Shown here: positions 26,971 to 36,248 of the stretch, piece by piece
How the letters are laid out: each line of letters starts with the position of its first letter
How positions within the stretch are numbered: the stretch's first letter is position 1
Assembly (NCBI GenBank): GCA_026390575.1
Contig: JAPLFR010000016.1
Coordinates: forward strand, 310,001 to 374,000
Source of the DNA: Ignavibacteriales bacterium
GTDB taxonomy: Bacteria > Bacteroidota > Ignavibacteria > UBA10030
Length of the DNA: 64,000 nt
Reading direction: 5' to 3'
Position numbers and translations under genes: made by a program
The notes under the pieces: model-generated
Databases searched by the model: none
Seen by the model: the letters and a program-made list of their open reading frames with translations, nothing else
Told to the model about the DNA's origin: nothing

Positions 26971-28917
26971 TTAATATACTCTTACAATATTGCCGCCTGC
27001 TTCGATGGCTTTCCGAAGAACACGGTCAGCATTCTCCAGTAAATCAACGTCAGATGCTTCTTCCAGCGCACCGGCAACACCAACACTGATGGTGATTGAA
27101 AAACTCTTATTCTCGATATTGAGGATGTTGCTGGCAACATTCTTGCGAATTTTCTCTGCCCACAGCGACGCCTCATTCGATGTTGTGTGAACGAGAAGAA
27201 CGACAAAACAATTGAAGTCGAATCTGCCAACAACATCGTATGGACGAATGGAAACTTTTACCATGCGGCTCACATTTTGCAGGATGAAATCAAATGCATC
27301 CTTTCCATACCGTGTAATATGCTCATCCATCCGGTCTATGGAAATCATCACCAGCGATAATTCGTTCGAGAAATCATTAGCACGCTGCACTTCTTCCTGT
27401 AATCGCCCCATAAAGCTTTTACGTGTTGCTACTCCAGTGGTTTCATCAAGCGAGACATAGTTATTCATAACATCTGTCAAACTGAGAATCTCAAGAGCCC
27501 AAGACGAAGTTTCAGTAAGTTTTTGAACAAGCTTCACATCTGCATCGGAATACGTTTTGGGGTCTTTGCTTTCGACCACCAACGCGCCATAGCACCGACT
27601 CAATGAATTGAGCGGCATAATCATCAAGGCGCCTTTCGCATCACATCGTTCTGCTTGAAAGAACCGCGGCATCGATGCCGTTGAAATGTCGTCTATGATT
27701 TTCGGAATACCAGCTTGGATCACACCTGCAGCAAGACTCTGCTGGGCGTCCAGTTCACACATTAGTGAAACATACGGATCGTTCATTCGGTTCAGAAGAT
27801 AATGGACAATCCACGATTTTCGGTTGTCATCAAACAAAACCACTGTAACATAATCCCATGGAATAAGTCTCGATACTTCTTCAGCAAGCGACCTTGTTAT
27901 AGAATGAGCATCAAATTCCATGCTCAATTGTTCACGTATACGATTAATCGACCGTAAGACTTCAGAATCCAGCAACAGATCATATTTTGAAGTATAACTG
28001 CGCGTGAGAGTGGATATCAACTTCGCTATTTGAGCAAGTGAAGTGATTGTTTCGTTGCCGTAAGCGTCGGACTCTAAACAATCCAATATAAGAACCGCAA
28101 CCGGGTCCTGTGATGCGCCGCTGTAAAATATCGGAATACCGACAAATGTTTTGACCGCTTCAATTGTTTCATAATACGGCAGGATATCACTCTGTCCCAG
28201 AGCATTTACATAATTGACGATCTGCGGCTTTCCACTGATAGCAATTTGACTCACTAAATCAGAACCGATAGAAAGACGTCTATTTTTCATGAATTGCCCG
28301 CTGTCAGAGAGATGGCTTTCAAGCACCAACTGCTGTTTTTCTCTGTTCACCCAGAAAAGAGCAACGGTATGCGCGAAATGCACATCTTTCACAACGCCTA
28401 ATACACGTTGGATGAGAGTATTAAATTCTGCGCGGGGTCCATCCTCGGCTTGTCCGCTGCCATCTGGAGATTCGATGAACTCGTTCAATTCAAATACTGT
28501 TGTTGTTGATTTTTCTGATTTTGAAGCTTTTTTTTCCGGAGCCATACTTTCTCTTTCAAGGAGTTCTGGTTGGGGAGATTCCGGTTCATCAATAAAATCA
28601 ATTTTATATTGTTTACCGGAAGCTTGATAATCATCAAAAACAAGTTTCTTCATTTGATTGTCACGCTCCTCTTCTGCTGTGAGAGAATGACTACTTTCCT
28701 CTGCTTGCGCAGTAAGCCCTCTGCGTTTTCCCGTTCTCACAATCACGTACGCAATCGATGCTCCAGAAAGCAGAAAGAGCATTATCTTCGCAAACACGAA
28801 TGAAAGAGCAAGGCCCCCTAAAAATGAAACGACGCCCACCACCACAATCAATTCTTCCGCAAACGTTAAAGAATGCAGTAAGGAAAAAATTGAGTTGAAC
28901 CTTCGGGCGTCAGTCAT
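26971..28917 (-). CDS. Membrane GAF-domain protein with degenerate GGDEF domain
   Basis: From the ATG at 28917 the protein has 648 residues: two adjacent hydrophobic helices (about 20-60), a charged linker, two GAF-like domains (about 160-320 and 335-480) and a C-terminal GGDEF-like domain (about 490-648). The GGDEF fold is recognisable (DETTGVATRKSFMGRL, FSITISVGVA), but the signature is replaced by GRFDFNCFVVLL, so the catalytic G-G-D/E-E-F is missing. It is unlikely to make cyclic di-GMP and may act as a sensor or binding protein. A TTG start 12 codons upstream is less likely. Confidence 0.8.
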   Translation of the reverse strand: MTDARRFNSIFSLLHSLTFAEELIVVVGVVSFLGGLALSFVFAKIMLFLLSGASIAYVIVRTGKRRGLTAQAEESSHSLTAEEERDNQMKKLVFDDYQASGKQYKIDFIDEPESPQPELLERESMAPEKKASKSEKSTTTVFELNEFIESPDGSGQAEDGPRAEFNTLIQRVLGVVKDVHFAHTVALFWVNREKQQLVLESHLSDSGQFMKNRRLSIGSDLVSQIAISGKPQIVNYVNALGQSDILPYYETIEAVKTFVGIPIFYSGASQDPVAVLILDCLESDAYGNETITSLAQIAKLISTLTRSYTSKYDLLLDSEVLRSINRIREQLSMEFDAHSITRSLAEEVSRLIPWDYVTVVLFDDNRKSWIVHYLLNRMNDPYVSLMCELDAQQSLAAGVIQAGIPKIIDDISTASMPRFFQAERCDAKGALMIMPLNSLSRCYGALVVESKDPKTYSDADVKLVQKLTETSSWALEILSLTDVMNNYVSLDETTGVATRKSFMGRLQEEVQRANDFSNELSLVMISIDRMDEHITRYGKDAFDFILQNVSRMVKVSIRPYDVVGRFDFNCFVVLLVHTTSNEASLWAEKIRKNVASNILNIENKSFSITISVGVAGALEEASDVDLLENADRVLRKAIEAGGNIVRVY

Positions 28918-29145
28918 TTCATTGAGTATAGAACGTTTTATAGTTGCCCACAAATTGCATTAAATTTACCTGTTTTGTGCCGGAAAGTCAATGAATCATA
29001 TCGATATTAATCATTTTCAAATAAAATCACAAAAAACACTTTTGGTCTCGAGTTTAAAATTACCGATGCTTGCAGCAGTATCTTTTTTTGCATAACTTTT
29101 TATTATTTAGTTGTCTCTTTCATAGCCAAGAATTGGAAGTTCTCA

Positions 29146-31662
29146 ATGAAAGCTGTCATCATGGCTGGGGGTTTTGGTACGCGATTGCGGCCACTCACGA
29201 GCGGCATTCCTAAACCGATGGTTCCAATGGTGAACAAACCCATTATGGAACATATCGTCGAATTGCTAAAAAATCATGGTATTGTAGATATTGTTTCCAC
29301 TCTCTTCTATCAACCGGATGCTATTACTGGCTATTTTGGTGATGGTAGCGCCTTCGGCATAAAGATGCAATATCGAAAGGCAGAAGCCGATTACGGAACA
29401 GCAGGCAGTGTCCGCAACGCAAAAGACTTTTTAAATGAGAGATTTTTAATTATCAGCGGGGATGTTCTTACCGATTTCGACTTAACTGCGGCGATTCGCT
29501 TCCACGAAGAAAAGAAAGCGAAAGCTACAATACTGCTGACGCATGTTTCCAATCCTCTTCAATATGGAGTTGTTTTAACGAAGACCGATGGAAAAATTAC
29601 CCGATTTCTTGAAAAACCATCATGGGGCGAAGTATTCAGCGATACCATCAACACTGGAATTTACATTCTTGAACCGGATGTTCTGGATCTCGTGCCGGAA
29701 AAACATGAATTTGACTTCGGAAAAAACCTTTTCCCTCTTCTCTTGGAGCGTGATCTTGGATTGTACGGCTATATCGCTCAAGGATACTGGAAGGATATTG
29801 GCAGTTTGAATGAGTATCAAGACGCCCATATGGATGCAATGCGAGGCGATGTGGAACTTCAGATTGATGGAGTAAGAAAGGGCAATCTCATTCTCGGAGA
29901 TGGTACAATCATTGAGACAGAACTCCGCAATTGTACAGGAACAAGCGTTGTCGGGAAAAACTGTCATATCCATAACGGCGCGGTTATTAGTAATTCTATC
30001 ATCGGCGACAACTGTGAAATCCTCCCCGGTGTTGTTATCCGAAATTCCATCATTTGGAAGAATTCCAAAATTGGCACTCGGTCTGAATTGACGCTCGATG
30101 TCGTTGGAAACAGTTGTGTCATCAATGACGATGTCGTGATTCTCGAAAATGTTTTCATCGGTGATTCGTGCTCAGTAGGCAAACGGAGCAAACTCCTGTC
30201 AAATATTAAAATTTGGCCGGAAAAGAATATTGAAGACGGCTCCATCGTAACACGGAGTTTAGTGTGGGAAGATCGATGGTTGCGCGAATTGTTCACTGAC
30301 GCGCGCATCAGCGGTATTTCCAATGTTGAAATCAGCCCGGAGTTTGGCGCCAAGTTAGGAGCAGCATTCGGCGCTTTTGTCGGTTCAGGTTCGACAGTTG
30401 TAACCAGCCGCGATGCCGATAATGTCTCTCGCATGATAAACCGTGCAATTATGTCCGGTATCATGTCGGCAGGCGTTCATTGTATGGATTTACGCACAAC
30501 TTCAATTCCTATCGTCCGGCACGAATTGCGAACAGGGAAAGAACGCGGCGGTATTCACGTCCGCAAATCCCCATTCGATAGAAGCAGCACAGACATTATT
30601 TTCTTTGATGCACAAGGCAAGGATTTGCCGTCAAGTAAAACAAAATCAATAGAACGCCTTTTCTTCGGCGAAGATTTCAGCCGTGCACACCACGATCAAG
30701 TTGGATCTATCTCATTCCCGGAACGCACAACAGAGAGTTACATCCAGCGTTTCTTAGAAACGCTGGACACGCAGGCAATCCGTTCTTCAAAACTCAAAAT
30801 GGTGATTGATTACTCCAATGGAATCGCATCCACAATCTTCCCAAACATCCTTGGAAATTTAGACGTGCAGGTCGTAGCACTCAACGCCTATCTGGACAGC
30901 CGCAAAAACACACGAACAAAAGAAGAGTTCGATGCATCGCTTCATCAGCTTGCTTATGTGGTCACTTCATTAAAATATGATATCGGCTGTATGTTAGATG
31001 CCGGCGCAGAAAAAATGTTTATTATTGATGAACATGGTTCCATTATCGATAGCGATCGCTTACTGACTCTCATGTTGAAGTTTATCGCTCTTGCCGATAA
31101 AGATATGTCCAAATTTGCAGTACCGATTTCCGCAAGCGGCGAAGTTGATATCATAGCAGCAGAGTTCAATTTGAAGGTTGTGAAAACGCGGGACAGTCAC
31201 CTCGCGCTGATGGATGCTGCAGGGGATAAACAAAGCAAGTTCGTCGGAGGTACAAAAGGCGGATTCATTTTCAATGATTTCCTCTTTGCCTCCGATGCAA
31301 TGTACTCAATTGCAAAGCTGCTTGAATGCATCGCCAAGACAAAAAAGCGGATCGGCGAACTCGACAACGAAACTCCGCGGCTCCATTTCGTTAAAAAAAA
31401 TATTTCGTGCCCATGGCATGTCAAAGGTCGAATTATGCGCAAGCTGACAGAGGAATCCGAAGGAATTCCTCGCGACTTGATTGAAGGAATAAAGCTGCAT
31501 CCAGCTGACATGGGCGGGCATACCTCGATATTATTAAATCCTGATCGCGCGAGGCCTGTATTCCACATTAATGCAGAATCTATTGATGTTGCTGTGGCAC
31601 AACGGCTTGCGGATGAATACGAATCAAAAATTAAAAAATGGATTGACGGCGAGCAGCAATAG
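29146..31662 (+). CDS. Sugar-nucleotidyltransferase / phosphomannomutase-like fusion
   Basis: An 838-residue fusion. Residues 1-230 are a nucleotidyltransferase (MKAVIMAGGFGTRLRPLTSG, IPKPMVPMVNKP, ISGDVLTDFDL), probably for mannose-1-phosphate or glucose-1-phosphate. Residues 250-370 are left-handed beta-helix hexapeptide repeats (GKNCHIHNGAVISNSIIGDN). Residues 375-838 have the alpha-D-phosphohexomutase fold. In that part the usual phosphoserine loop T/A-SHNP is replaced by HVRKSPFDRSSTD, so mutase activity is doubtful; similar fusions in other phyla share this change. The role is in surface polysaccharide or glycosylation precursors. It is followed by a PTS IIA gene. Confidence 0.85.
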   Translation: MKAVIMAGGFGTRLRPLTSGIPKPMVPMVNKPIMEHIVELLKNHGIVDIVSTLFYQPDAITGYFGDGSAFGIKMQYRKAEADYGTAGSVRNAKDFLNERFLIISGDVLTDFDLTAAIRFHEEKKAKATILLTHVSNPLQYGVVLTKTDGKITRFLEKPSWGEVFSDTINTGIYILEPDVLDLVPEKHEFDFGKNLFPLLLERDLGLYGYIAQGYWKDIGSLNEYQDAHMDAMRGDVELQIDGVRKGNLILGDGTIIETELRNCTGTSVVGKNCHIHNGAVISNSIIGDNCEILPGVVIRNSIIWKNSKIGTRSELTLDVVGNSCVINDDVVILENVFIGDSCSVGKRSKLLSNIKIWPEKNIEDGSIVTRSLVWEDRWLRELFTDARISGISNVEISPEFGAKLGAAFGAFVGSGSTVVTSRDADNVSRMINRAIMSGIMSAGVHCMDLRTTSIPIVRHELRTGKERGGIHVRKSPFDRSSTDIIFFDAQGKDLPSSKTKSIERLFFGEDFSRAHHDQVGSISFPERTTESYIQRFLETLDTQAIRSSKLKMVIDYSNGIASTIFPNILGNLDVQVVALNAYLDSRKNTRTKEEFDASLHQLAYVVTSLKYDIGCMLDAGAEKMFIIDEHGSIIDSDRLLTLMLKFIALADKDMSKFAVPISASGEVDIIAAEFNLKVVKTRDSHLALMDAAGDKQSKFVGGTKGGFIFNDFLFASDAMYSIAKLLECIAKTKKRIGELDNETPRLHFVKKNISCPWHVKGRIMRKLTEESEGIPRDLIEGIKLHPADMGGHTSILLNPDRARPVFHINAESIDVAVAQRLADEYESKIKKWIDGEQQ

Positions 31663-31774
31663 GCGTTGTAAATTCATTTGTATTTTGAGAGAAATTCTGT
31701 AATCTTTGATACGAAAGCCGCTTGGAAGTACGAGTCGACGCTTCCTACGCGGCTCTGCCAATTTGGAGACATTG

Positions 31775-32245
31775 ATGAAAATTACTGATATTTTAAATGA
31801 ATCGGTCGTGCGAACAAATCTTCCAGGCGCCACAAAGGAAGAAGTGATCAATGCGATGATTGAACTTGCCGGCACTCAAAAGCAGGTTGCCGACAAGGAT
31901 CGCATGCGTGCGGCAATTTTTGAGCGAGAAAAAATAATGTCCACCGGCGTCGGTTCTGGGTTCGCGATCCCCCATGGTAAAACAGATGCCGTCAACGATA
32001 TTGTTGCAGCATTCGCGGTTACTGCCCAGCCCATCGATTATCAATCGCTTGACGATCAACCGGTGCGTCTCGTGTTTCTTCTCGTAGGCCGCGATAATAT
32101 GGTTGGTCCGCACATCAAACTCCTAAGCCGCATCTCGCGTCTCATGAACAAGGAAGATTTCCGGAAGCGTCTTCTCGAGGCAGAAACATCAAAAGAAATT
32201 CTAGAAATTTTTCGCCAGGAAGAGGCAACAATTTCCGAAGGATAG
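31775..32245 (+). CDS. PTS EIIA (fructose/nitrogen type) protein
   Basis: A 156-residue EIIA-2 domain protein. The phosphorylatable His is in GFAIPHGKTD near residue 68, and LVFLLVGRDN and HIKLLSRISRLM are family segments. Stand-alone proteins of this type (PtsN-like) usually regulate rather than transport. The ATG at 31775 matches the family start, whereas the longer frame adds 23 unrelated residues. No EIIB/EIIC genes are nearby. Confidence 0.88.
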   Translation: MKITDILNESVVRTNLPGATKEEVINAMIELAGTQKQVADKDRMRAAIFEREKIMSTGVGSGFAIPHGKTDAVNDIVAAFAVTAQPIDYQSLDDQPVRLVFLLVGRDNMVGPHIKLLSRISRLMNKEDFRKRLLEAETSKEILEIFRQEEATISEG

Positions 32246-32324
32246 ACTCGTTAGGCGTGTTTCCACCCTTTATTCTGATGTCCTGCTCATCGACTTACGG
32301 TGACATAGCAAGAAGGACTGTATT

Positions 32325-33572
32325 GTGAAATTCCGTACAATTAAAGGCACGAAAGATATTCTACCGGATGAAACCGCCGGATGGCAGTACGTGGAATCTA
32401 TTATCCGCCGCGTGATGCAGAACTTCAATTATCAAGAAATCCGCACACCTGCCTTTGAACAAACAGGATTATTCGCCCGCAGCATCGGTGAACTGACGGA
32501 TATTGTCAGCAAAGAGATGTACACATTTCTCGATCGTAGTGAGGAAAGCATCACGCTTCGTCCTGAAGGGACGGCTGCGACACTGCGGGCATACCTCCAA
32601 AACAATCTTGGCGAGCAATCACCGCTCACAAAAGTGTATTACATCGGACCGATGTTCCGGCAGGAACGCCCGCAAGCCGGACGAATGCGCCAATTTCACC
32701 AGTTTGGCGCGGAAGCGATCGGTGCATCATCACCGCAGCTTGACGTTGAGATGATGGTACTGCCGATTGAAATTTACAAACAGCTTGGCATCGATCAGTA
32801 TTCGCTGAAAATCAATTCAGTCGGATGTGAACAGTGTCGGCCTGCGTACAAACAACTCCTGCAAACAGAATTACGGAAAATATTTGCACAGCTCTCTCAC
32901 GATAGTCAGATACGTGTCGAACAAAATCCGCTCCGCGTGCTCGATTCCAAAGATGAGAAAGATCGGGCATTGACTGCCGGCATGCCGCTGATGAATGAAC
33001 ATTTGTGCGAGGAATGTGCGGTGCATTTTGCATCAGTCCGTTCACTTCTCGATGCACTCAACTTTTCTTACGAAGTTGATGGAAGGCTCGTCCGCGGATT
33101 AGATTATTATACAAAGACAGCATTTGAAATCACGAGCACTGCGCTTGGTTCGCAAGACGCGCTCGCCGGCGGTGGCAGATACGATTTGTTGGTAGAAGAA
33201 CTTGGCGGGAAACAAACACCGGGCGTTGGTTTCGCTGCCGGCATCGAACGGCTGCTCATTGTCCTTGCAAAACTCAATAAAAATAAATTCTCATCATCCG
33301 CTCCAGTGATCTACTTTGTTGGATTGGATGAAACCGCGCGCATCTGGACGTTTTCAAAAGCAAGTGAATTGCGGCGGCAAGGCATCTGTGCTGAGGTTGA
33401 TTATCTGGGCAGAAGCGTCAAATCCCAAATGCGGGAAGCGAACCGTCAGCAGGCGCAGTATGTCATCGTGGTTGGAGAGCAGGAGTTGAAAACGAAAATC
33501 GCCAAACTGAAAAACATGCAGACTGGCGTAGAGAGTACTGTCTTGCTCGATAAGATCGAAATACCTTCGTGA
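32325..33572 (+). CDS. hisS: Histidyl-tRNA synthetase
   Basis: It charges tRNA-His. The 415-residue class II synthetase opens VKFRTIKGTKDILPDE, has motif 1 near FNYQEIRTPAFEQTGLF, motif 2 with YYIGPMFRQERPQAGRMRQF, the histidine-A motif LVRGLDYYTKTAFEI and motif 3 GVGFAAGIERL, then an anticodon-binding domain. The start is GTG at 32325, preceded by AAGAAGGA. It overlaps or abuts the next small gene. Confidence 0.96.
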   Translation: MKFRTIKGTKDILPDETAGWQYVESIIRRVMQNFNYQEIRTPAFEQTGLFARSIGELTDIVSKEMYTFLDRSEESITLRPEGTAATLRAYLQNNLGEQSPLTKVYYIGPMFRQERPQAGRMRQFHQFGAEAIGASSPQLDVEMMVLPIEIYKQLGIDQYSLKINSVGCEQCRPAYKQLLQTELRKIFAQLSHDSQIRVEQNPLRVLDSKDEKDRALTAGMPLMNEHLCEECAVHFASVRSLLDALNFSYEVDGRLVRGLDYYTKTAFEITSTALGSQDALAGGGRYDLLVEELGGKQTPGVGFAAGIERLLIVLAKLNKNKFSSSAPVIYFVGLDETARIWTFSKASELRRQGICAEVDYLGRSVKSQMREANRQQAQYVIVVGEQELKTKIAKLKNMQTGVESTVLLDKIEIPS

Positions 33573-33574
33573 CC

Positions 33575-33976
33575 ATGGCAAATAAAAAAAAACGCGATCC
33601 TGATTATACGCTTAATATTTTTCACCACTACGACGAGAAGACCAAGCGAAACGTTGTAATTTTTCTGGTACAGACTACAAAAATTTTTGTCAGCTTCCGG
33701 TATGAGATTTTATTGGAACATGAACTGACCGAACATAACATCAATTTGCTCATCACGGGATTGCACGTCCCGGAGCTGCTCATGCCGCAGACCGGGCCTG
33801 CTCAAGGACGGTGTGATTATACAAATCTTGATGGACTCTATAAATTAAGAGTTACGAAACAGGACAAAACGGTTAATGAATTCTTGGTGCAAATTTCACC
33901 TGAAAAAATCGACATTAAACGAAAATCGCGAGATACATTCATCATTGTCTCCAGCGACCCGGTGAATCTTACATAA
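33575..33976 (+). CDS. Hypothetical protein following hisS
   Basis: From the ATG at 33575 the product has 133 residues, no signal peptide and no membrane helix. It is basic at the start (MANKKKRDPDYTLNIFHHYD), then has alternating beta-like stretches (VVIFLVQTTKIFVSFRYEI, LLITGLHVPELLM). I do not recognise a family. A GTG two codons earlier (33569) would overlap the hisS stop and is the alternative start. The tight spacing to hisS suggests co-transcription. Confidence 0.65.
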   Translation: MANKKKRDPDYTLNIFHHYDEKTKRNVVIFLVQTTKIFVSFRYEILLEHELTEHNINLLITGLHVPELLMPQTGPAQGRCDYTNLDGLYKLRVTKQDKTVNEFLVQISPEKIDIKRKSRDTFIIVSSDPVNLT

Positions 33977-34039
33977 TTATTATTCATTTATTACTTTTAT
34001 CTTTTTACTTATCACTTTTAACTTTTCCCTTGAGTAACT

Positions 34040-34855
34040 ATGTGCCCTCGACTTTTCCATATTGGACCATTTACTGTATACGGTTATGGATTAATGCTTG
34101 CGTTCGGTTTCATTGCAGGCAGTTATCTCCTTGTCAGCGAATTCAAACGCCGCAAATTGGATCCGAATATTGCAAATAATATCACACTCATTGCACTCGG
34201 AGCTGGAGTGGCTGGCTCTAAGATTCTTTACCTGATTGAGAATTGGTCTTCTTTTGTCCTCGACCCTGTCGGTACGGCATTCAATCCCGGCGGACTGACT
34301 TTCTACGGTGGATTTCTGCTCGCCACATTTTCTATTTATGTGTACGGAAGAAGAAAAGGAATTACGTTTTTCACGATTTGTGATGCAATTGCCCCTGGTT
34401 TGATGCTCGGTTACGGCATAGGGCGTCTTGGCTGTCACCTTGCCGGAGACGGCGATTACGGTTTTCCAACAACGCTTCCTTGGGGAACAGATTATTCAAA
34501 CGGAACGTATCCGCCATCTGTTGCATTCAAAGATTTTCCGGAAATCACCAGCCACTTCACAGGCGGCATCGTTCCCAACAATATTCCGTGCCATCCAACG
34601 CCTGTGTACGAATTCATTGTCTGTGCGTTGATGTGCTGGTTCCTCTGGAGTATTCGGAAGAAGACCATACCAACCGGAAAGCTCTTTATGATGTACTTGA
34701 TGTTAGCAGGGATCGAACGATTCGCCGTTGAATTTCTCCGGCCCAATCCGAGAATTATTTTAGGATTGAGTGAAGCGCAGCTCATTGCATGTGTTCTGAT
34801 TGCAATTGGGTTGTTCGGCTGGTGGAAGTTCGCAACAGTTTCACCTTCAAAATAG
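34040..34855 (+). CDS. lgt: Prolipoprotein diacylglyceryl transferase
   Basis: An inner-membrane enzyme that attaches diacylglycerol to the lipobox cysteine of prolipoproteins. The 271-residue protein has about seven membrane helices, HIGPFTVYGYGLMLAFGF at the start, GGLTFYGGF and the signature region GYGIGRLGCHLAGDGDYG. The common GRxGNF is GRLGCH here, a variant usual in Bacteroidota/Chlorobi. FAVEFLRPNPRIILGLSEAQ is the conserved C-terminal motif. It serves the several lipoproteins in the window (SPOR, NlpC, TamL, 50.4 kb). Confidence 0.94.
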   Translation: MCPRLFHIGPFTVYGYGLMLAFGFIAGSYLLVSEFKRRKLDPNIANNITLIALGAGVAGSKILYLIENWSSFVLDPVGTAFNPGGLTFYGGFLLATFSIYVYGRRKGITFFTICDAIAPGLMLGYGIGRLGCHLAGDGDYGFPTTLPWGTDYSNGTYPPSVAFKDFPEITSHFTGGIVPNNIPCHPTPVYEFIVCALMCWFLWSIRKKTIPTGKLFMMYLMLAGIERFAVEFLRPNPRIILGLSEAQLIACVLIAIGLFGWWKFATVSPSK

Positions 34856-34954
34856 TACCGGTGTAAATAGAGCACACTGTGTTTGCGTCCAAGAATATTT
34901 GAACGAGGAACAAGCACTATATCCATTCATACGACTTATAAAAGTGGCAGCAGC

Positions 34955-35701
34955 ATGGATAACCTTATCGTTGGCAGACAACCGGTATTGGAAGCGCTTA
35001 AATCACGCCAGCCAATCGAACGAATTTTAATTCTCCATGGCACATCGGGAAGCCATATCGATCAAGCAAAACAGCTTGCGCGGAAACTTGCTATTCCTGT
35101 AAAAGAAACAGATAAAATACGTTTTGCTGAATTAGCCGGCGACACGATGACACAGGGAATTATCGCAATCATTGACTCGTATCGTTACGCAGAAATTGAG
35201 GAAATTCTTGCTGCTGCTCAACAGAAAAACGAGCCGCCGTTCATTCTCATTCTTGACGAAATTGAAGATCCGCATAATCTTGGTGCGCTCATTCGTTCTG
35301 CAGAATGTGCCGGCATGCATGGTATTATCATTCCGCTCCACAACTCCGCGTCGGTCAATTCTACCGTTGCAAAAACGTCAGCCGGTGCAACAGCGCATCT
35401 TCCAATTGCGCGGGTAACGAACATTGCCCAGACATTAGATGAGCTAAAAAAAGGTGGGGTATGGATTGTTGGAACCGAAATGGAAAGCGATAAACTTTAC
35501 TATGAACACGACTATAGCGGCTCGCTTGCCATCGTTATTGGGAATGAAGGAAAAGGCATGCGCAGGCTCGTTAAAGAGAAATGCGACTTCTTGGTGAAGA
35601 TTCCAATGCATGGCAAGATTGAATCGCTCAACGCATCTGTGGCGGGCGCGCTCGTGATGTTTGAAGCGGCGAAAAGCAGGATGCAGAAGTCAGACATTTA
35701 A
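34955..35701 (+). CDS. rlmB: 23S rRNA (guanosine2251-2'-O)-methyltransferase family protein
   Basis: A SpoU/TrmH-family 2'-O-methyltransferase with a trefoil-knot SAM site. From the ATG at 34955 it has 248 residues: an N-terminal RNA-binding L30e-like domain (NLIVGRQPVLEALKS) and a SpoU domain with LDEIEDPHNLGALIRSAECA, IVIGNEGKGMRRLV and IPMHGKIESLNASVAGALVM, the three knot motifs. The longer frame is rejected as it adds 24 residues not typical of the family. It is the last protein gene before initiator tRNA. Confidence 0.92.
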   Translation: MDNLIVGRQPVLEALKSRQPIERILILHGTSGSHIDQAKQLARKLAIPVKETDKIRFAELAGDTMTQGIIAIIDSYRYAEIEEILAAAQQKNEPPFILILDEIEDPHNLGALIRSAECAGMHGIIIPLHNSASVNSTVAKTSAGATAHLPIARVTNIAQTLDELKKGGVWIVGTEMESDKLYYEHDYSGSLAIVIGNEGKGMRRLVKEKCDFLVKIPMHGKIESLNASVAGALVMFEAAKSRMQKSDI

Positions 35702-35827
35702 AAAATGTAAATGAAAAAGGTTACATCGCACACTCATTATAATTTCTGGGCAAACCCTCCGGCATGTTCACCAAAAAAAGAATCTTGACTAGGCACTTAA
35801 ATGGTCGTATATTAGATATACAATGAT

Positions 35828-35886
<59 letters not shown>

Positions 35887-35900
<14 letters not shown>

Positions 35901-36124
35901 CAAAAAACAAAAATTCCCAGCTTGTCTGGGATTTTTTGTTTTTATTAGTAATTGGGTAGACAGAAGTTCAAGCTGAATGTTGATTGTGAAGTCCCGCCGA
36001 AGGCGGGATCCTGCCCCCGCTACAAGAATGGAAATGCCCGGCTTGTCCGGGCGTTTCCATTCTTTATAGTACCAGGAAGATTCACGTTCAAGCGGAGTGC
36101 TGCGAAGGCGTGGCCCCAGCTAAA
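35887..36124 (+). repeat. Tandem duplication of the tRNA 3' tail and terminator
   Basis: The 17 bases TCCTGCCCCCGCTACAA of the tRNA end (35887-35903) recur exactly at 36009-36025. After each copy comes a hairpin with a CTTGT loop, then a similar stretch containing AGTA and GTTCAAGC. The unit is about 120 bases. A still weaker third tail (GTTCAAGC ... GCCCCAGCTA) ends near 36124. A REP-like GTCCCGCC/GGCGGGA hairpin lies at 35991-36008. The copies do not form a complete second tRNA. Confidence 0.65.
35911..35939 (+). terminator. Rho-independent terminator of the initiator tRNA
   Basis: TCCCAG-CTTGT-CTGGGA followed by TTTTTTG, with an A-run on the 5' side, 15 bases after the tRNA. A diverged copy with a CCCGG-CTTGT-CCGGG core lies at about 36027-36064. 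Confidence 0.85.
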
Positions 36125-36248
36125 CTAAAGTCCGATTCTGAAAAGTTTCGCCCCCCCTTTTTTTATAAAAGGCCTCAAGATTAACCCGCAGCTTCAAACA
36201 GTAGGGAATGCTCTGTTGATTGACGGGTTATTGAATCGTTTGATACTT

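Noticed and set aside
36009-36125. Possible second tRNA gene after the initiator tRNA
   Set aside because: Only the 3' tail is repeated; no acceptor 5' strand, D arm or anticodon arm can be built upstream of it.
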